Assembly (NCBI GenBank): GCA_964584595.1
Contig: CAZPAM010000011.1
Span: forward strand, 1 to 49,018
Length of the DNA stretch: 49,018 bases
Direction: 5' to 3'
DNA from: Scalindua sp964584595
GTDB taxonomy: Bacteria; Planctomycetota; Brocadiia; Brocadiales; Scalinduaceae
Shown here: positions 24,330-32,293 of the stretch, piece by piece
Layout of the letters: the number at the start of each line of letters is the position of its first letter
Numbering within the stretch: position 1 is the first letter of the stretch
Position numbers and translations under genes: made by a program
The notes under the pieces: generated by a model
Seen by the model: the letters and a program-made list of their open reading frames with translations, nothing else
What the model was told of the DNA's origin: nothing
Databases searched by the model: none

Positions 24330-24851
24330 ATGTACAAGTTTTTAATAGTATTATGTTTATTTTCTGTCATCAGTTTCCTATCTAATGCTAACGTTGAAGC
24401 CGCAGATAAAGATATACCGACAGAGCAGATAGAGGCCGTTGATGAACTTATGGGTGAAGAACCGCCAGAAAAGGAGAAGAGTGAGCTGGCATTAATGATG
24501 CAGGATATCGACGACAGCTACAAAGCGGTAGAAGAAATGTCTGGTTATTATAAATACAAGAAGAAACAGTGGAAAATAATCCTTGAAGCAGGGGAGAACA
24601 TTGCAAAACTCACTAAAAAAGTAAGAATCAAGTTTGCAAAGCCTGATGACTTTAAATATGAAGAACAGATGAAGCTCATGCAGGATGAAGCGAAGAAAAT
24701 GGCTGAAATAGCCAAAAACAAGGATAAAGAGGGGTCTCTAGAGGAACAACAGTGGCAGGTAAGACGCTTAAGGCAAACTTGTGCTATATGTCACAAGCAT
24801 TTAGACATCCATATATACCCTAATTTGTACAAGAAAAAGCATAAGGAGTAG
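24330..24851 (+). CDS. Exported cytochrome c-prime-like monohaem protein
   Basis: A signal peptide (about 1-24) leads into a charged, almost all-helical protein with a single haem-binding CAICH at 151-155, near the C terminus. A C-terminal CxxCH after a helical bundle is the plan of the cytochrome c'/b562 group. The remaining mature sequence has no other Cys, and no obvious Met ligand is placed near a helix A position, so the haem may be five-coordinate. It lies directly before the NaxLS-like pair, on the same strand but with 289 bases and a separate promoter between, so it is probably a distinct transcription unit. Its partner and substrate are unknown; a role in periplasmic or anammoxosome electron transfer or NO binding is inference. 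Confidence 0.8.
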   Translation: MYKFLIVLCLFSVISFLSNANVEAADKDIPTEQIEAVDELMGEEPPEKEKSELALMMQDIDDSYKAVEEMSGYYKYKKKQWKIILEAGENIAKLTKKVRIKFAKPDDFKYEEQMKLMQDEAKKMAEIAKNKDKEGSLEEQQWQVRRLRQTCAICHKHLDIHIYPNLYKKKHKE

Positions 24852-24907
24852 CCTCCAGCGCCATAAATTCATGAAATATCTGCTAGTTATTTAGTGGGAG
24901 TTTTTAC

Positions 24908-24936
24908 TTGACTCTATTCCAGCGCAATGATATATT
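24908..24936 (+). promoter_or_regulatory. Predicted sigma70-type promoter of the NaxLS-like operon
   Basis: TTGACT (24908-24913) and TATATT (24931-24936) are separated by exactly 17 bases, a strong match to the -35/-10 consensus. The expected transcription start is near 24943, leaving a leader of about 198 bases before the cytochrome gene at 25141. No promoter of comparable quality is seen closer to the gene. Confidence 0.5.
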
Positions 24937-25080
24937 TAGCCCGGGTTGGAGGTTATGTATTAGTAAGATTTCACATCTTTATGTATTAACAAAGGAAAGG
25001 GGGGTGGAGTTTTATATTTTAATTGATATTATGTAGAACTTTACAAGGTTTGTTTTATATAGACACAGACCAAGGCTTTA

Positions 25081-25118
25081 CTCTTTGGCTAACCAGCGAA
25101 AGGAGCTTAATTTTTTTT
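25081..25118 (+). terminator. Possible leader hairpin with U-tract (attenuator-like)
   Basis: CTCTTTGGCT and AGCGAAAGGAG pair around an AACC loop with one mismatch and one bulge. Eight consecutive T residues follow at 25111-25118, then the AAGGAGG ribosome site at 25124-25130. The layout resembles an imperfect intrinsic terminator in the leader, or simply an AT-rich leader; the stem is weak. Confidence 0.3.
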
Positions 25119-25140
25119 AACTTAAGGAGGCATAAGTAAA

Positions 25141-25557
25141 ATGAAGGGAAAAAATTTCTTTGTAGCAGGCTTAATAGTAGTAGCAATGTTTATAGCAGGC
25201 ACATCCGTCGGATTTGCTTCAGATCAGGATATATGTAAGGAGCAGATAAAGCATTACCAGTTGATTAAGATGAACGACGGTCTGCTCCCTGGCGACGAAT
25301 TTAATCCTTACGATTACAAAGGTGTTGAAGCAGCAGCAAAATCTGCTCTTGAAAATGAGGGAAAGAGAGAACACGGCGACAAGAACCATGAAGCAATATC
25401 TAAGCTGGTCTCCACCCATCTTGAACATATAGTAACAGCAGCGGGCGGTGCAGGAGAAGGTGCTGTTGAATCAGTTGGGCACTCTATGAGATTTTTGTAT
25501 CTTTCATGTAAGGCATGCCACAAAGTATACCGTACAGAGATGCGACTGAGACCGTAA
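25141..25557 (+). CDS. naxL: NaxL-like cytochrome c-prime-type subunit
   Basis: After a signal peptide (cleavage after GFA, residue 26), the mature protein is a small helical cytochrome with CKACH at 123-127, close to the C terminus as in cytochrome c'. There is one further Cys, Cys32, in the first helix, where cytochrome c' proteins place the residue facing the distal haem side. The NaxLS complex of anammox bacteria is a heterodimer of two small c-type cytochromes reported to have very low potential and His/Cys haem ligation, and Cys32 is a good candidate for the axial ligand. The gene symbol rests on this layout and on the class I cytochrome following it 80 bases downstream. AAGGAGG lies ten bases before the ATG. 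Confidence 0.7.
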   Translation: MKGKNFFVAGLIVVAMFIAGTSVGFASDQDICKEQIKHYQLIKMNDGLLPGDEFNPYDYKGVEAAAKSALENEGKREHGDKNHEAISKLVSTHLEHIVTAAGGAGEGAVESVGHSMRFLYLSCKACHKVYRTEMRLRP

Positions 25558-25637
25558 GTATATGTTCTAAAGAGTTTATTATATTACTCAAGGTTAGATA
25601 AAATTTGTAATCGTTATGATTAGAGGGGGTTTTATAA

Positions 25638-26036
25638 ATGAAGAAAATTAATTTTTTGTGTATCGCAGCAATTGTTGCAGTATCATGTTTCGCCTTAAGT
25701 TTTACCAGTCAGGCAGATGAACTGGAGGACTTGTATGGAAATCCGGAAAAGAGCTATTACTTTGTTTTTGCAACCGGTGCTATTCAGGGTTCATTCGGTA
25801 CAATGGAAACTTGTGTATATTGCCACGGTAATGGTGGTAAAGGGACTTCAGAAGGCAGAAAAAGAGGAGTTCCAGATTTCACAGATTCAGGCTGGCAGTC
25901 ATCAAAAACAGACGAACAGCTTATTAAGTTCCTGGAATCCAATGATAAAGGTTGCACACAGTGTAGAGGAAGGGTTTCAGAAAGTGCTATTCAAAAGCTC
26001 GTAAATATTGTTAGAGCTTTTGGTGGTAGTAAATAA
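25638..26036 (+). CDS. naxS: NaxS-like class I cytochrome with Cys in the Met ligand position
   Basis: A signal peptide (about 1-26) precedes a class I cytochrome c: CVYCH at 59-63, GNGGKG, VPDF, a W86 region and the C-terminal helix AIQKLVNIVRAF. The methionine loop is replaced: GCTQCRGRVSESA aligns with the common MPAFKGKLSEEE so that Cys106 falls on the axial Met, with another Cys at 109. No Met occurs after residue 56, so His/Met ligation is impossible. This is the state expected for NaxS, whose haem is reported as His/Cys ligated. It follows the NaxL-like gene and ends just before a strong terminator. The GAGGGGG ribosome site is present. The name is by analogy, the Cys substitution is read directly. 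Confidence 0.75.
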   Translation: MKKINFLCIAAIVAVSCFALSFTSQADELEDLYGNPEKSYYFVFATGAIQGSFGTMETCVYCHGNGGKGTSEGRKRGVPDFTDSGWQSSKTDEQLIKFLESNDKGCTQCRGRVSESAIQKLVNIVRAFGGSK

Positions 26037-26053
26037 TTTTAAGCAAGATAAAT

Positions 26054-26104
26054 AAAAGGCTCTTTAAGGCGTCTGTAAAGATGTTTTAAAGGGCCTTTTT
26101 TATT
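26054..26104. terminator. Rho-independent terminator after the NaxLS-like operon
   Basis: AAAAGGCTCTTTAA (26054-26067) pairs with TTAAAGGGCCTTTT (26086-26099), with only a G-U pair, then a T-rich run. The A-rich flank on the other side would also give a U-tract on the minus strand, so it probably terminates mqnE as well. Confidence 0.85.
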
Positions 26105-26161
26105 TGCAGAAATGTGATTTGAAGTGGAGTTATTGCATCCCATTCAGTTAGCTGAATAATT

Positions 26162-27256
26162 CTAATTTACCTGGTTGTAAAGGGTGTCTCTTTCAACAGG
26201 TTCACGTCCGGTTTCCTCAATCAGTGATTTAATTTCATCTACCGTCAATGACTCCGGTGTTTCAGCCCCGGCAGAGTGAGTAATCTTTTCTTCAGCCACT
26301 GTGCCATCAATATCATCAACTCCAAAACTAAGTGAAATCTGTGACAATTTAATACCTAGCATTATCCAGAATGCTTTAATATGATCGAAATTGTCCAGCA
26401 TTAATCTCCCAATAGCCAGCATCTTCAGGTCAAGAATTCCGGCAGTGCTGGAGAAATCATTCAGATCAGTATTTTTCGGATGAAACGCCAAAGGGATAAA
26501 GGACATGAATCCACCAGTCTCATCTTGAAGCTCGCGTAGTTTTAATAAATGGTTGACTCTGTCTTCATTTTTTTCTATATGACCGTACAACATGGTAGCG
26601 TTGCTTCTCATGCCCAGATTATGAGCAGTCCTCATAGTGTTCAGCCACTCATCACCGCTAAGTTTTTCCGGACAAAGTTCATCTCTTACATCTGTTGAGA
26701 AAACCTCCGCACCTCCACCGGGAAGAGATCCAAGACCGGCATCTTTTAATTTCTTTAATGTCTCATATGTCGACATGCCTGAGATTTCAGCAAAATGGGC
26801 AATTTCGACAGCCGTAAATGCCTGAAGGTGCACATCAGGAAATTTATCATGAATTGAGCCTATCATGTCAACATAGTAATCTAGCCCCAGTTCAGGGTGA
26901 AGACCGCCAACAATATGCAGTTCGGTAGAATTGTCATGAATGATTTGTGAGGCGTTATCCAATATCTCCTTAATGCTCATCTGGTAAGCACCTTCTTCAT
27001 CTTTATTACGGCTGAACGCACAAAACTTACACCTGTTTTTACATATATTTGTATAATTTATGTGTCTGTTTATAATATAATAACCTATATTCTTGTTTAT
27101 TCTTTCCCTGACTATATTTGCAAGGCTGCCTATCGTAAGAATGTCAGAAGACTCAAATAACCTGATACCGTCTTCGTAATCAAGGCGGTGAGCTTCTATA
27201 ACTTTTTCACGTATGTCACCCAGGTCTGTATTTGTTGTGTTCTTTAATAATTGCAT
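26162..27256 (-). CDS. mqnE: Aminofutalosine synthase (radical SAM)
   Basis: MqnE joins chorismate-derived 3-[(1-carboxyvinyl)oxy]benzoate to SAM to form aminodeoxyfutalosine in the menaquinone pathway. The radical SAM cluster is Cys72-x3-Cys76-x2-Cys79 in NICKNRCKFCAF. The MqnE subgroup is supported by HIVGGLHPELGLDYY, GSLPGGGAEVFSTDVRDELCPEKLSGDEW and SFIPLAFHPKNTDL; MqnC differs in these places. 364 residues is normal. It converges on the NaxLS-like operon and diverges from ridA. A nucleoside deaminase at 32294 may act later in the same pathway; mqnA, mqnB, mqnC and mqnD are not in the window. Confidence 0.93.
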   Translation of the reverse strand: MQLLKNTTNTDLGDIREKVIEAHRLDYEDGIRLFESSDILTIGSLANIVRERINKNIGYYIINRHINYTNICKNRCKFCAFSRNKDEEGAYQMSIKEILDNASQIIHDNSTELHIVGGLHPELGLDYYVDMIGSIHDKFPDVHLQAFTAVEIAHFAEISGMSTYETLKKLKDAGLGSLPGGGAEVFSTDVRDELCPEKLSGDEWLNTMRTAHNLGMRSNATMLYGHIEKNEDRVNHLLKLRELQDETGGFMSFIPLAFHPKNTDLNDFSSTAGILDLKMLAIGRLMLDNFDHIKAFWIMLGIKLSQISLSFGVDDIDGTVAEEKITHSAGAETPESLTVDEIKSLIEETGREPVERDTLYNQVN

Positions 27257-27383
27257 GATAAATTCCTAATAATGCTTGAAAATATCAGAATAACTCATTA
27301 AATTCAAGAATATAACTGTAGGTGTATTGGAAATATGAATACATTATTTATTTTATGCTCTAAAACGAATCTGGAGGACTAAT

Positions 27384-27791
27384 GTGCAGAAAGAAACCAT
27401 TTCAACTAAAGATGCCCCACAGGCAATAGGGCCATACTCACAGGCAATTCGATTTGACAATCTTATCTTCGTTTCAGGTCAAATACCAATAGAGCCTGAA
27501 TCTGGCAAAATCCTGAAAGGTAATATTAAAGAGCAGGCAAAGCTGATACTCGAGAACATGAATAACATTCTGGCAGCAGGTGGTTCTTCTCTTGATAATG
27601 TACTTCGTACAACTATTTATCTGACGGATCTGGAAAACTACCCTGTAGTTAATGAGACCTATGCACAATATTTTAATTATTTGACGCCCGCCAGATCGAC
27701 CGTTCAGGTAGCGAAATTGCCCATGGATGCTCAAATAGAGATTGATGCAATAGCCTGCATAAAAACAGAAGAGAATTTACTTGACGCATAG
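27384..27791 (+). CDS. ridA: RidA family enamine/imine deaminase
   Basis: RidA hydrolyses reactive enamines such as 2-aminoacrylate made by PLP enzymes. Motifs: GPYSQAIRFDNLIFVSGQIP at the N terminus, LILENMNNILAAGGSSLDNVLRTTIYLTD, and the C-terminal ARSTVQVAKLPMDAQIEIDAIA with the conserved Arg and Glu. 135 residues is close to the family norm. The start is GTG at 27384 with GGAGG six bases before; an overlapping ATG at 27382 is in another frame. It lies alone between divergent mqnE and the dynamin-like gene, with 93 bases to the latter. Confidence 0.95.
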   Translation: MQKETISTKDAPQAIGPYSQAIRFDNLIFVSGQIPIEPESGKILKGNIKEQAKLILENMNNILAAGGSSLDNVLRTTIYLTDLENYPVVNETYAQYFNYLTPARSTVQVAKLPMDAQIEIDAIACIKTEENLLDA

Positions 27792-27884
27792 ACACGATGG
27801 CTTATAATAAAATTCCATAAGTATTTGTTATCAAAGACATTCATTGTGCCTTCATCTAAGAAATGTAAGTAACCAATTTAAATC

Positions 27885-29621
27885 ATGTTAGAAATAGCAA
27901 AAACACCGGAAAACCAGGATAACATACAACAGGTTATTACTCTCCTGCAGGATGTAAAAAAGTTCTTTTATAGGATAGGGGACGTTGAAACAGAGAAAAA
28001 AGTTTCAGAAATGGCCTCTCAAATAAGTGAACCCTTATACATGGTTGTTGCAGGTGAATACAATTCCGGAAAATCCAGCTTTGTCAATGCACTCTGTGGA
28101 AAAAGAATTCTCGAGGACGGCCCCACACCATCAACAGGCAAGATTACGCTGTTAACCTACGGAGAAGATATATCATCAGAAGATATTGATGATCAACAGT
28201 GCAGGATGACATATCCATTGGATGCGCTAAAAGATATTATAATTGTCGATACACCCGGAACTAACTCGATAATAGCAGAACATCAACAGATTACCGAAAA
28301 CTTTATTCATCGGGCCGAAGTAGTTCTCTTTGTTACATCAGCAGACCATCCATTTACAGAGAGCGAGAGGACCTTTCTCCAGCTACTAAAAGGCAAGTGG
28401 GACAGAAAACTTCTATTCTTATTGAATAAGATAGATTTAAAAACTGATGAAGAGCAAAGTGAAATAGTAACATTTATAGAGAAAAACTTTTACAGACTAT
28501 TTGGATTCGAACCTAAAATTATTACCATATCAACAAAAGATGCATTTGTGGCTAAGACATCCGCCGATGCAGAAGTACTGCAAAAAAGCAATATTGAAAT
28601 GGTAGAGAATTTCATCTTTGAAAAGATGGATTATGAAACAAAAATGGATCTTAAAATCCTAAGCCCTTTAAAGTACCTTACAAATGTCTTTGATGACCTC
28701 AAGGGAGGTCTGGATGAAAAGGTATCGCATTGTAATACCGAAATCAAAAGCGTTGAAATGTTCGAAAAGCGATTAAGAAGCAAAAGGCAGGATATGACAG
28801 ACTATATCCTTAAATACAAGACAGAGATACAATCTGTTTTCTCCAGATTAAAAGAGAAGGTTGACGGCTTCTTGAATTATTATGTGAATATTAGATCCAC
28901 CATCACTACGAAGTTTGCACGCGAGAAAGTTGATGACAAATTCAAGAGGGAAGTTTTTGGTATGTCAAATCCCAGGACAGAACTGGAACGGATAATAAAT
29001 GATGCTATAGACTATGTTGACAGAAACAACAATATTTTGTGGGATATGGCACATGACTACATTGAATCTGAAATATCCTTACAACGAAAAATAAATGAAG
29101 AGTCTCCAAAACGCAAAGAACATTATTCTTCAAGCCGTGAGCCTGAAAAGCATGTTAATCTAAGGGAGTTTGCAAACCAATTCCAGGAACTAGATGGAGA
29201 ATTAGAGGGAGCAAGGGTATACAGGGTCATACAAGGCGGGTTTATAAATTTTGTTGTTTTAGAAGGACTGGCAATTGCCATTATAATAGGTCTTAGTACA
29301 TTATTTATCCCGAACATTCTAGGGTTGGTTGTAGCCGGAATACTGGCCGGAATCGGATTTTCAATTTATCCACTAAAACGAAAAAAATATAGAAGCGAAT
29401 TTATCCAGCGAGTTGATGCAATCAGCGAAAGATACAACAATATGATACAGTTTGAATTTGAGAAGATTATAGACAGGGTAATAGAAGATATCGGAAACAG
29501 GATATCCTCTTATCGTGATACTAGATGGTCCGAAAGAGAAGAGATCAATAGACAGATTACAGATTTAAAAACACTTTCAGAGCAAACTAAGGATTTAATT
29601 CGTAAAAGTGGCAATAGTTAG
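27885..29621 (+). CDS. Dynamin-like GTPase with a C-terminal membrane hairpin
   Basis: A G domain follows a helical N terminus: G1 GEYNSGKSS at 57-65, DTPGTNSI around 122-129 as G3 and NKIDLKTD around 185-192 as G4. After it come long charged helices (about 260-420, with coiled-coil-like regions) and two adjacent hydrophobic segments (about 445-490, GFINFVVLEGLAIAIII and LVVAGILAGIGFSIY), then another helical region. The order G domain, helical stalk, membrane paddle, helical tail is that of bacterial dynamin-like proteins, which remodel membranes. The helical N terminus and position of the paddle differ from the paired BDLPs. Anammox cells keep an internal membrane compartment, so a role there is a fair but unproven idea. 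A tight neighbour, 18 bases on, is the TPR protein. Confidence 0.85.
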   Translation: MLEIAKTPENQDNIQQVITLLQDVKKFFYRIGDVETEKKVSEMASQISEPLYMVVAGEYNSGKSSFVNALCGKRILEDGPTPSTGKITLLTYGEDISSEDIDDQQCRMTYPLDALKDIIIVDTPGTNSIIAEHQQITENFIHRAEVVLFVTSADHPFTESERTFLQLLKGKWDRKLLFLLNKIDLKTDEEQSEIVTFIEKNFYRLFGFEPKIITISTKDAFVAKTSADAEVLQKSNIEMVENFIFEKMDYETKMDLKILSPLKYLTNVFDDLKGGLDEKVSHCNTEIKSVEMFEKRLRSKRQDMTDYILKYKTEIQSVFSRLKEKVDGFLNYYVNIRSTITTKFAREKVDDKFKREVFGMSNPRTELERIINDAIDYVDRNNNILWDMAHDYIESEISLQRKINEESPKRKEHYSSSREPEKHVNLREFANQFQELDGELEGARVYRVIQGGFINFVVLEGLAIAIIIGLSTLFIPNILGLVVAGILAGIGFSIYPLKRKKYRSEFIQRVDAISERYNNMIQFEFEKIIDRVIEDIGNRISSYRDTRWSEREEINRQITDLKTLSEQTKDLIRKSGNS

Positions 29622-29639
29622 AAGCTCTGATTAAAAAAC

Positions 29640-30425
29640 ATGAGAACTTTAATTGTACTTTCGCTAATTGTTTTAATCTTCACTGTATCTGATTTTGCTT
29701 GGGCGGCGAGCTGTGAGCGTTGTTATGCGCGGATTGCTGATGGGCATGAGTTTTGTGAAGCATGTACACTAAACAAAGACAAAGACCTCTCTGGAATGAA
29801 GTCCAGTGAAGGGCAGATTATCAGCACTATTAAATCCTCCAGGGAAAGCTACAAAAATGCATTGACGGAATTAATTCAGTTTTATATGGATATTGGATAT
29901 CAATCCAGAGTAAAAAAAGCCAGAAAGGAACTAAAGGCACTTAATAAAATTCCTCAACTCAAATATCTATCTGCGAATGAAGATGTATCAGATATCAGTC
30001 CTACACAGAACATAGAAGAAGCTAATATACTGTTTCAAGACGGAAAGAATTACAAAAATATATTGAATCTGGCAAGTAGAAAATCTAAGTTGACATATGC
30101 GGCTGCAAGGCTTAAGAAGATATTGGATGAATATCCGGAAAGTGATGTAGCAGATGATGCGGCTTATGAACTTGCTGAAGTTTATGAAAGCCATCATTTC
30201 AAAGATTATGAAGGTTCAGTCTTCTATTATAAAAGATGCTTCGAACTAAATCCAAATACAGACAGGCCGGCTCGATACATGGCAGCAAGGGTTTATGATA
30301 TGTTTCTACACGATTATGAAGAAGCAGTCCAGCTTTATGAAATAGCGCTTAAAACATGCAGAGATGAAGAGTTGCTTAAACATACGAATGATAGACTTGC
30401 TGATCTCAGGAGTGAAGGCTATTAG
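29640..30425 (+). CDS. Exported zinc-ribbon and TPR-like protein
   Basis: The protein has a signal peptide (about 1-22, ending WAA) followed at once by a four-Cys zinc-ribbon-like piece CERCYARIADGHEFCEAC (about residues 24-41). A helical linker and TPR-like helices follow (about 140-255: repeated alternation of small and large residues with ESDVADDAAYELAEVYE and YEEAVQLYEIALKTC). Its start is 18 bases after the stop of the dynamin-like gene, so the two are probably one transcript. Exported zinc ribbons with TPR repeats usually serve as scaffolds; no enzymatic motif is present. The C-terminal repeats resemble tol-pal YbgF-type TPR pairs, but the family is unassigned. Confidence 0.78.
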   Translation: MRTLIVLSLIVLIFTVSDFAWAASCERCYARIADGHEFCEACTLNKDKDLSGMKSSEGQIISTIKSSRESYKNALTELIQFYMDIGYQSRVKKARKELKALNKIPQLKYLSANEDVSDISPTQNIEEANILFQDGKNYKNILNLASRKSKLTYAAARLKKILDEYPESDVADDAAYELAEVYESHHFKDYEGSVFYYKRCFELNPNTDRPARYMAARVYDMFLHDYEEAVQLYEIALKTCRDEELLKHTNDRLADLRSEGY

Positions 30426-30515
30426 ATGCCTGATTAATGGATTTGAAAAAATCCTTACCCCTCAATTCATCAATTATTTATAAAATCAGATTTACATATT
30501 TCCCCCATATCACTT

Positions 30516-30992
30516 ATGTATGTAGGAATTGGTTATGACATACATCGTTTTGTAAAAGACAGAAATTTGATCTTAGGTGGTATCAGCTTTGATCATCACT
30601 CGGGATTATCCGGACATTCTGATGCCGATGTTGTTTTACACGCCATTGGTGACGCTATATTGGGAGCAGCTTCCCTGGGTGACATTGGCGAACACTTCCC
30701 TGACACAGACGACAAATGGAAGGGTATATCAAGCCAAATCCTTCTGAGCAAGATAATGGAGCTGGTAGGGGAGAAGGGGCTGCGTGTAAATAATGTTGAT
30801 GTAGTCTTCATTTCACAGGAGCCAAAGATAAGCAGGCAGAAGAAAGATATGGAGAAAAGGATTTCTGAGCTTTTGATGGTAGAGCCTGAAAGGGTTAATG
30901 TTAAAGCAACAACGAATGAAGGCCTGGATTCAATAGGAAGTTCGGAGGCTGCCGCAGCTCAGGCAGTAGTTACATTAGCTGATAATTCTTAA
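30516..30992 (+). CDS. ispF: 2-C-methyl-D-erythritol 2,4-cyclodiphosphate synthase
   Basis: IspF forms the cyclic diphosphate of the non-mevalonate isoprenoid pathway. The zinc site is in GIGYDIHRF (Asp8, His10) and the following His in SGHSDADVVLHAIGDAILGAA; DIGEHFPDTDDKWKGISS is the substrate loop, and the C terminus has VKATTNEGLDSIGSSEAAAAQAVV. 158 residues is normal. It ends four bases into the stop of serS on the opposite strand. No ispD or ispDF fusion is in the window. Confidence 0.97.
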   Translation: MYVGIGYDIHRFVKDRNLILGGISFDHHSGLSGHSDADVVLHAIGDAILGAASLGDIGEHFPDTDDKWKGISSQILLSKIMELVGEKGLRVNNVDVVFISQEPKISRQKKDMEKRISELLMVEPERVNVKATTNEGLDSIGSSEAAAAQAVVTLADNS

Positions 30993-32266
30993 TCACTCCT
31001 GATGATGTCTAATCCATTCATGTAAGGCTTGAGCACTTCAGGGATCTCTACAGTACCATCTTCCCTTTGGTATGTTTCAAGAATAGCAATCATAGTTCTG
31101 GGTAGCGCAACACCGGACCCATTTAATGTATGAACGAATCTCAGGTCACCTTTTTCATCATCACGATAGCGAATATTACTCCTCCTGGCCTGAAAATCCT
31201 CGAAGTTACTGCATGAAGATACTTCCAGGAATTTGTCTACACCGGGAGACCACACCTCAATATCGTAGCACTTTGCGGCAGCAAAACTCAAATCACCAGT
31301 ACACAGTTTCACTACCTGATACTGCAGACCCAGCAACTGCAATACCTTTTCAGAAACTGATAACAGAGACTCAAGCTCGTCATAAGAGGTTTCAGGCTGT
31401 ACGAATTTTACCAATTCCACCTTATTAAATTGATGTACCCGTATCATACCCCGGGTATCCTTTCCGTATGAACCTGCTTCGCGCCTGAAACACGCAGTAT
31501 AGGCAGCGTATAAGATTGGAAGATCTTTATTTGATAATATCTCATTTGCATGAATGTTTGTTACCGGTACCTCCGCTGTAGGTATAAGGAACAGATCATC
31601 ATCAGGAAGTCTATACATATCTTCCTCCAGCTTGGGCAGTTGCCCTGTTCCGGTCATAGAAGCCCTGTTTACAAGATAAGGCGGCAGCACTTCACTATAC
31701 CCATGCTCTTGTGTGTGGAGGTCCAGCATGAAATTGTAGAGTGCGCGTTCCAGCCTTGCGCCTGCACCCTTATACAGTGTAAATCCGGCACCGGATATTT
31801 TGGCTGCTCTTTCAAAATCTAAGATATCCAGTTTTTTACCCAAATCCCAGTGGGGAAGGGGGGTAAACGGAAATTCCTTCTTTTCTCCCCATGATTTTAC
31901 AATAACGTTTGATGCTGGATCTTTTCCTACAGGAACATCATCTGCCGGTATGTTTGGAATTCTAATAAGTAAAGAGTCCAGATCATCACTCACGGAATTT
32001 GTCTCTGCTTCCAGTTGTTTTATCCTGTCAGAAACTCCCTTCATTTCCTGTATCAATCCTGAAGCATCTTCCTTTTTAGACCTTAATTTGCTTATTTCTT
32101 TCGACGTAACGTTTCGTCTGTTTCGAAGCTCGTCACACTCAATCAATAGAGCTTTACGCCTCGAGTCGAGTTCATGGAAAGAGTCTAGATTTGTCGTTTC
32201 ATTCTTATTGACAATAGCCTGTTTTACTTTTTCGAGATCGTTTCGAATAATGTTGATGTCTAACAT
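30989..32266 (-). CDS. serS: Seryl-tRNA synthetase
   Basis: SerS charges tRNA(Ser). The N-terminal arm is the typical long antiparallel coiled coil (about 25-105, with LRNRRNVTSKEISKLRSKK). The class II core has VRHQ-like and YAAYTACFRREAGSYGKDTRGMIRVHQF (motif 2, read across about 255-285), KVELVKF, and motif 3 NGSGVALPRTMIAILETYQ near residue 385. 425 residues is normal. The start MLDINIIRNDL is the family start, and the gene lies 27 bases after the deaminase-like gene upstream on the minus strand. Its stop overlaps that of ispF by four bases. Confidence 0.98.
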   Translation of the reverse strand: MLDINIIRNDLEKVKQAIVNKNETTNLDSFHELDSRRKALLIECDELRNRRNVTSKEISKLRSKKEDASGLIQEMKGVSDRIKQLEAETNSVSDDLDSLLIRIPNIPADDVPVGKDPASNVIVKSWGEKKEFPFTPLPHWDLGKKLDILDFERAAKISGAGFTLYKGAGARLERALYNFMLDLHTQEHGYSEVLPPYLVNRASMTGTGQLPKLEEDMYRLPDDDLFLIPTAEVPVTNIHANEILSNKDLPILYAAYTACFRREAGSYGKDTRGMIRVHQFNKVELVKFVQPETSYDELESLLSVSEKVLQLLGLQYQVVKLCTGDLSFAAAKCYDIEVWSPGVDKFLEVSSCSNFEDFQARRSNIRYRDDEKGDLRFVHTLNGSGVALPRTMIAILETYQREDGTVEIPEVLKPYMNGLDIIRSD

Positions 32267-32293
32267 CTACAAGTCACTCCTTATCGTATTAGT

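Noticed and set aside
27885..29621. Phage or defence GTPase
   Set aside because: No neighbouring defence or mobile genes; dynamin-like order of domains explains it better, though defence roles of dynamins are known.
30439..30454. Terminator after the TPR gene
   Set aside because: GGATTT-GAAA-AAATCC makes a six-pair stem, but there is no clear T-tract after it.
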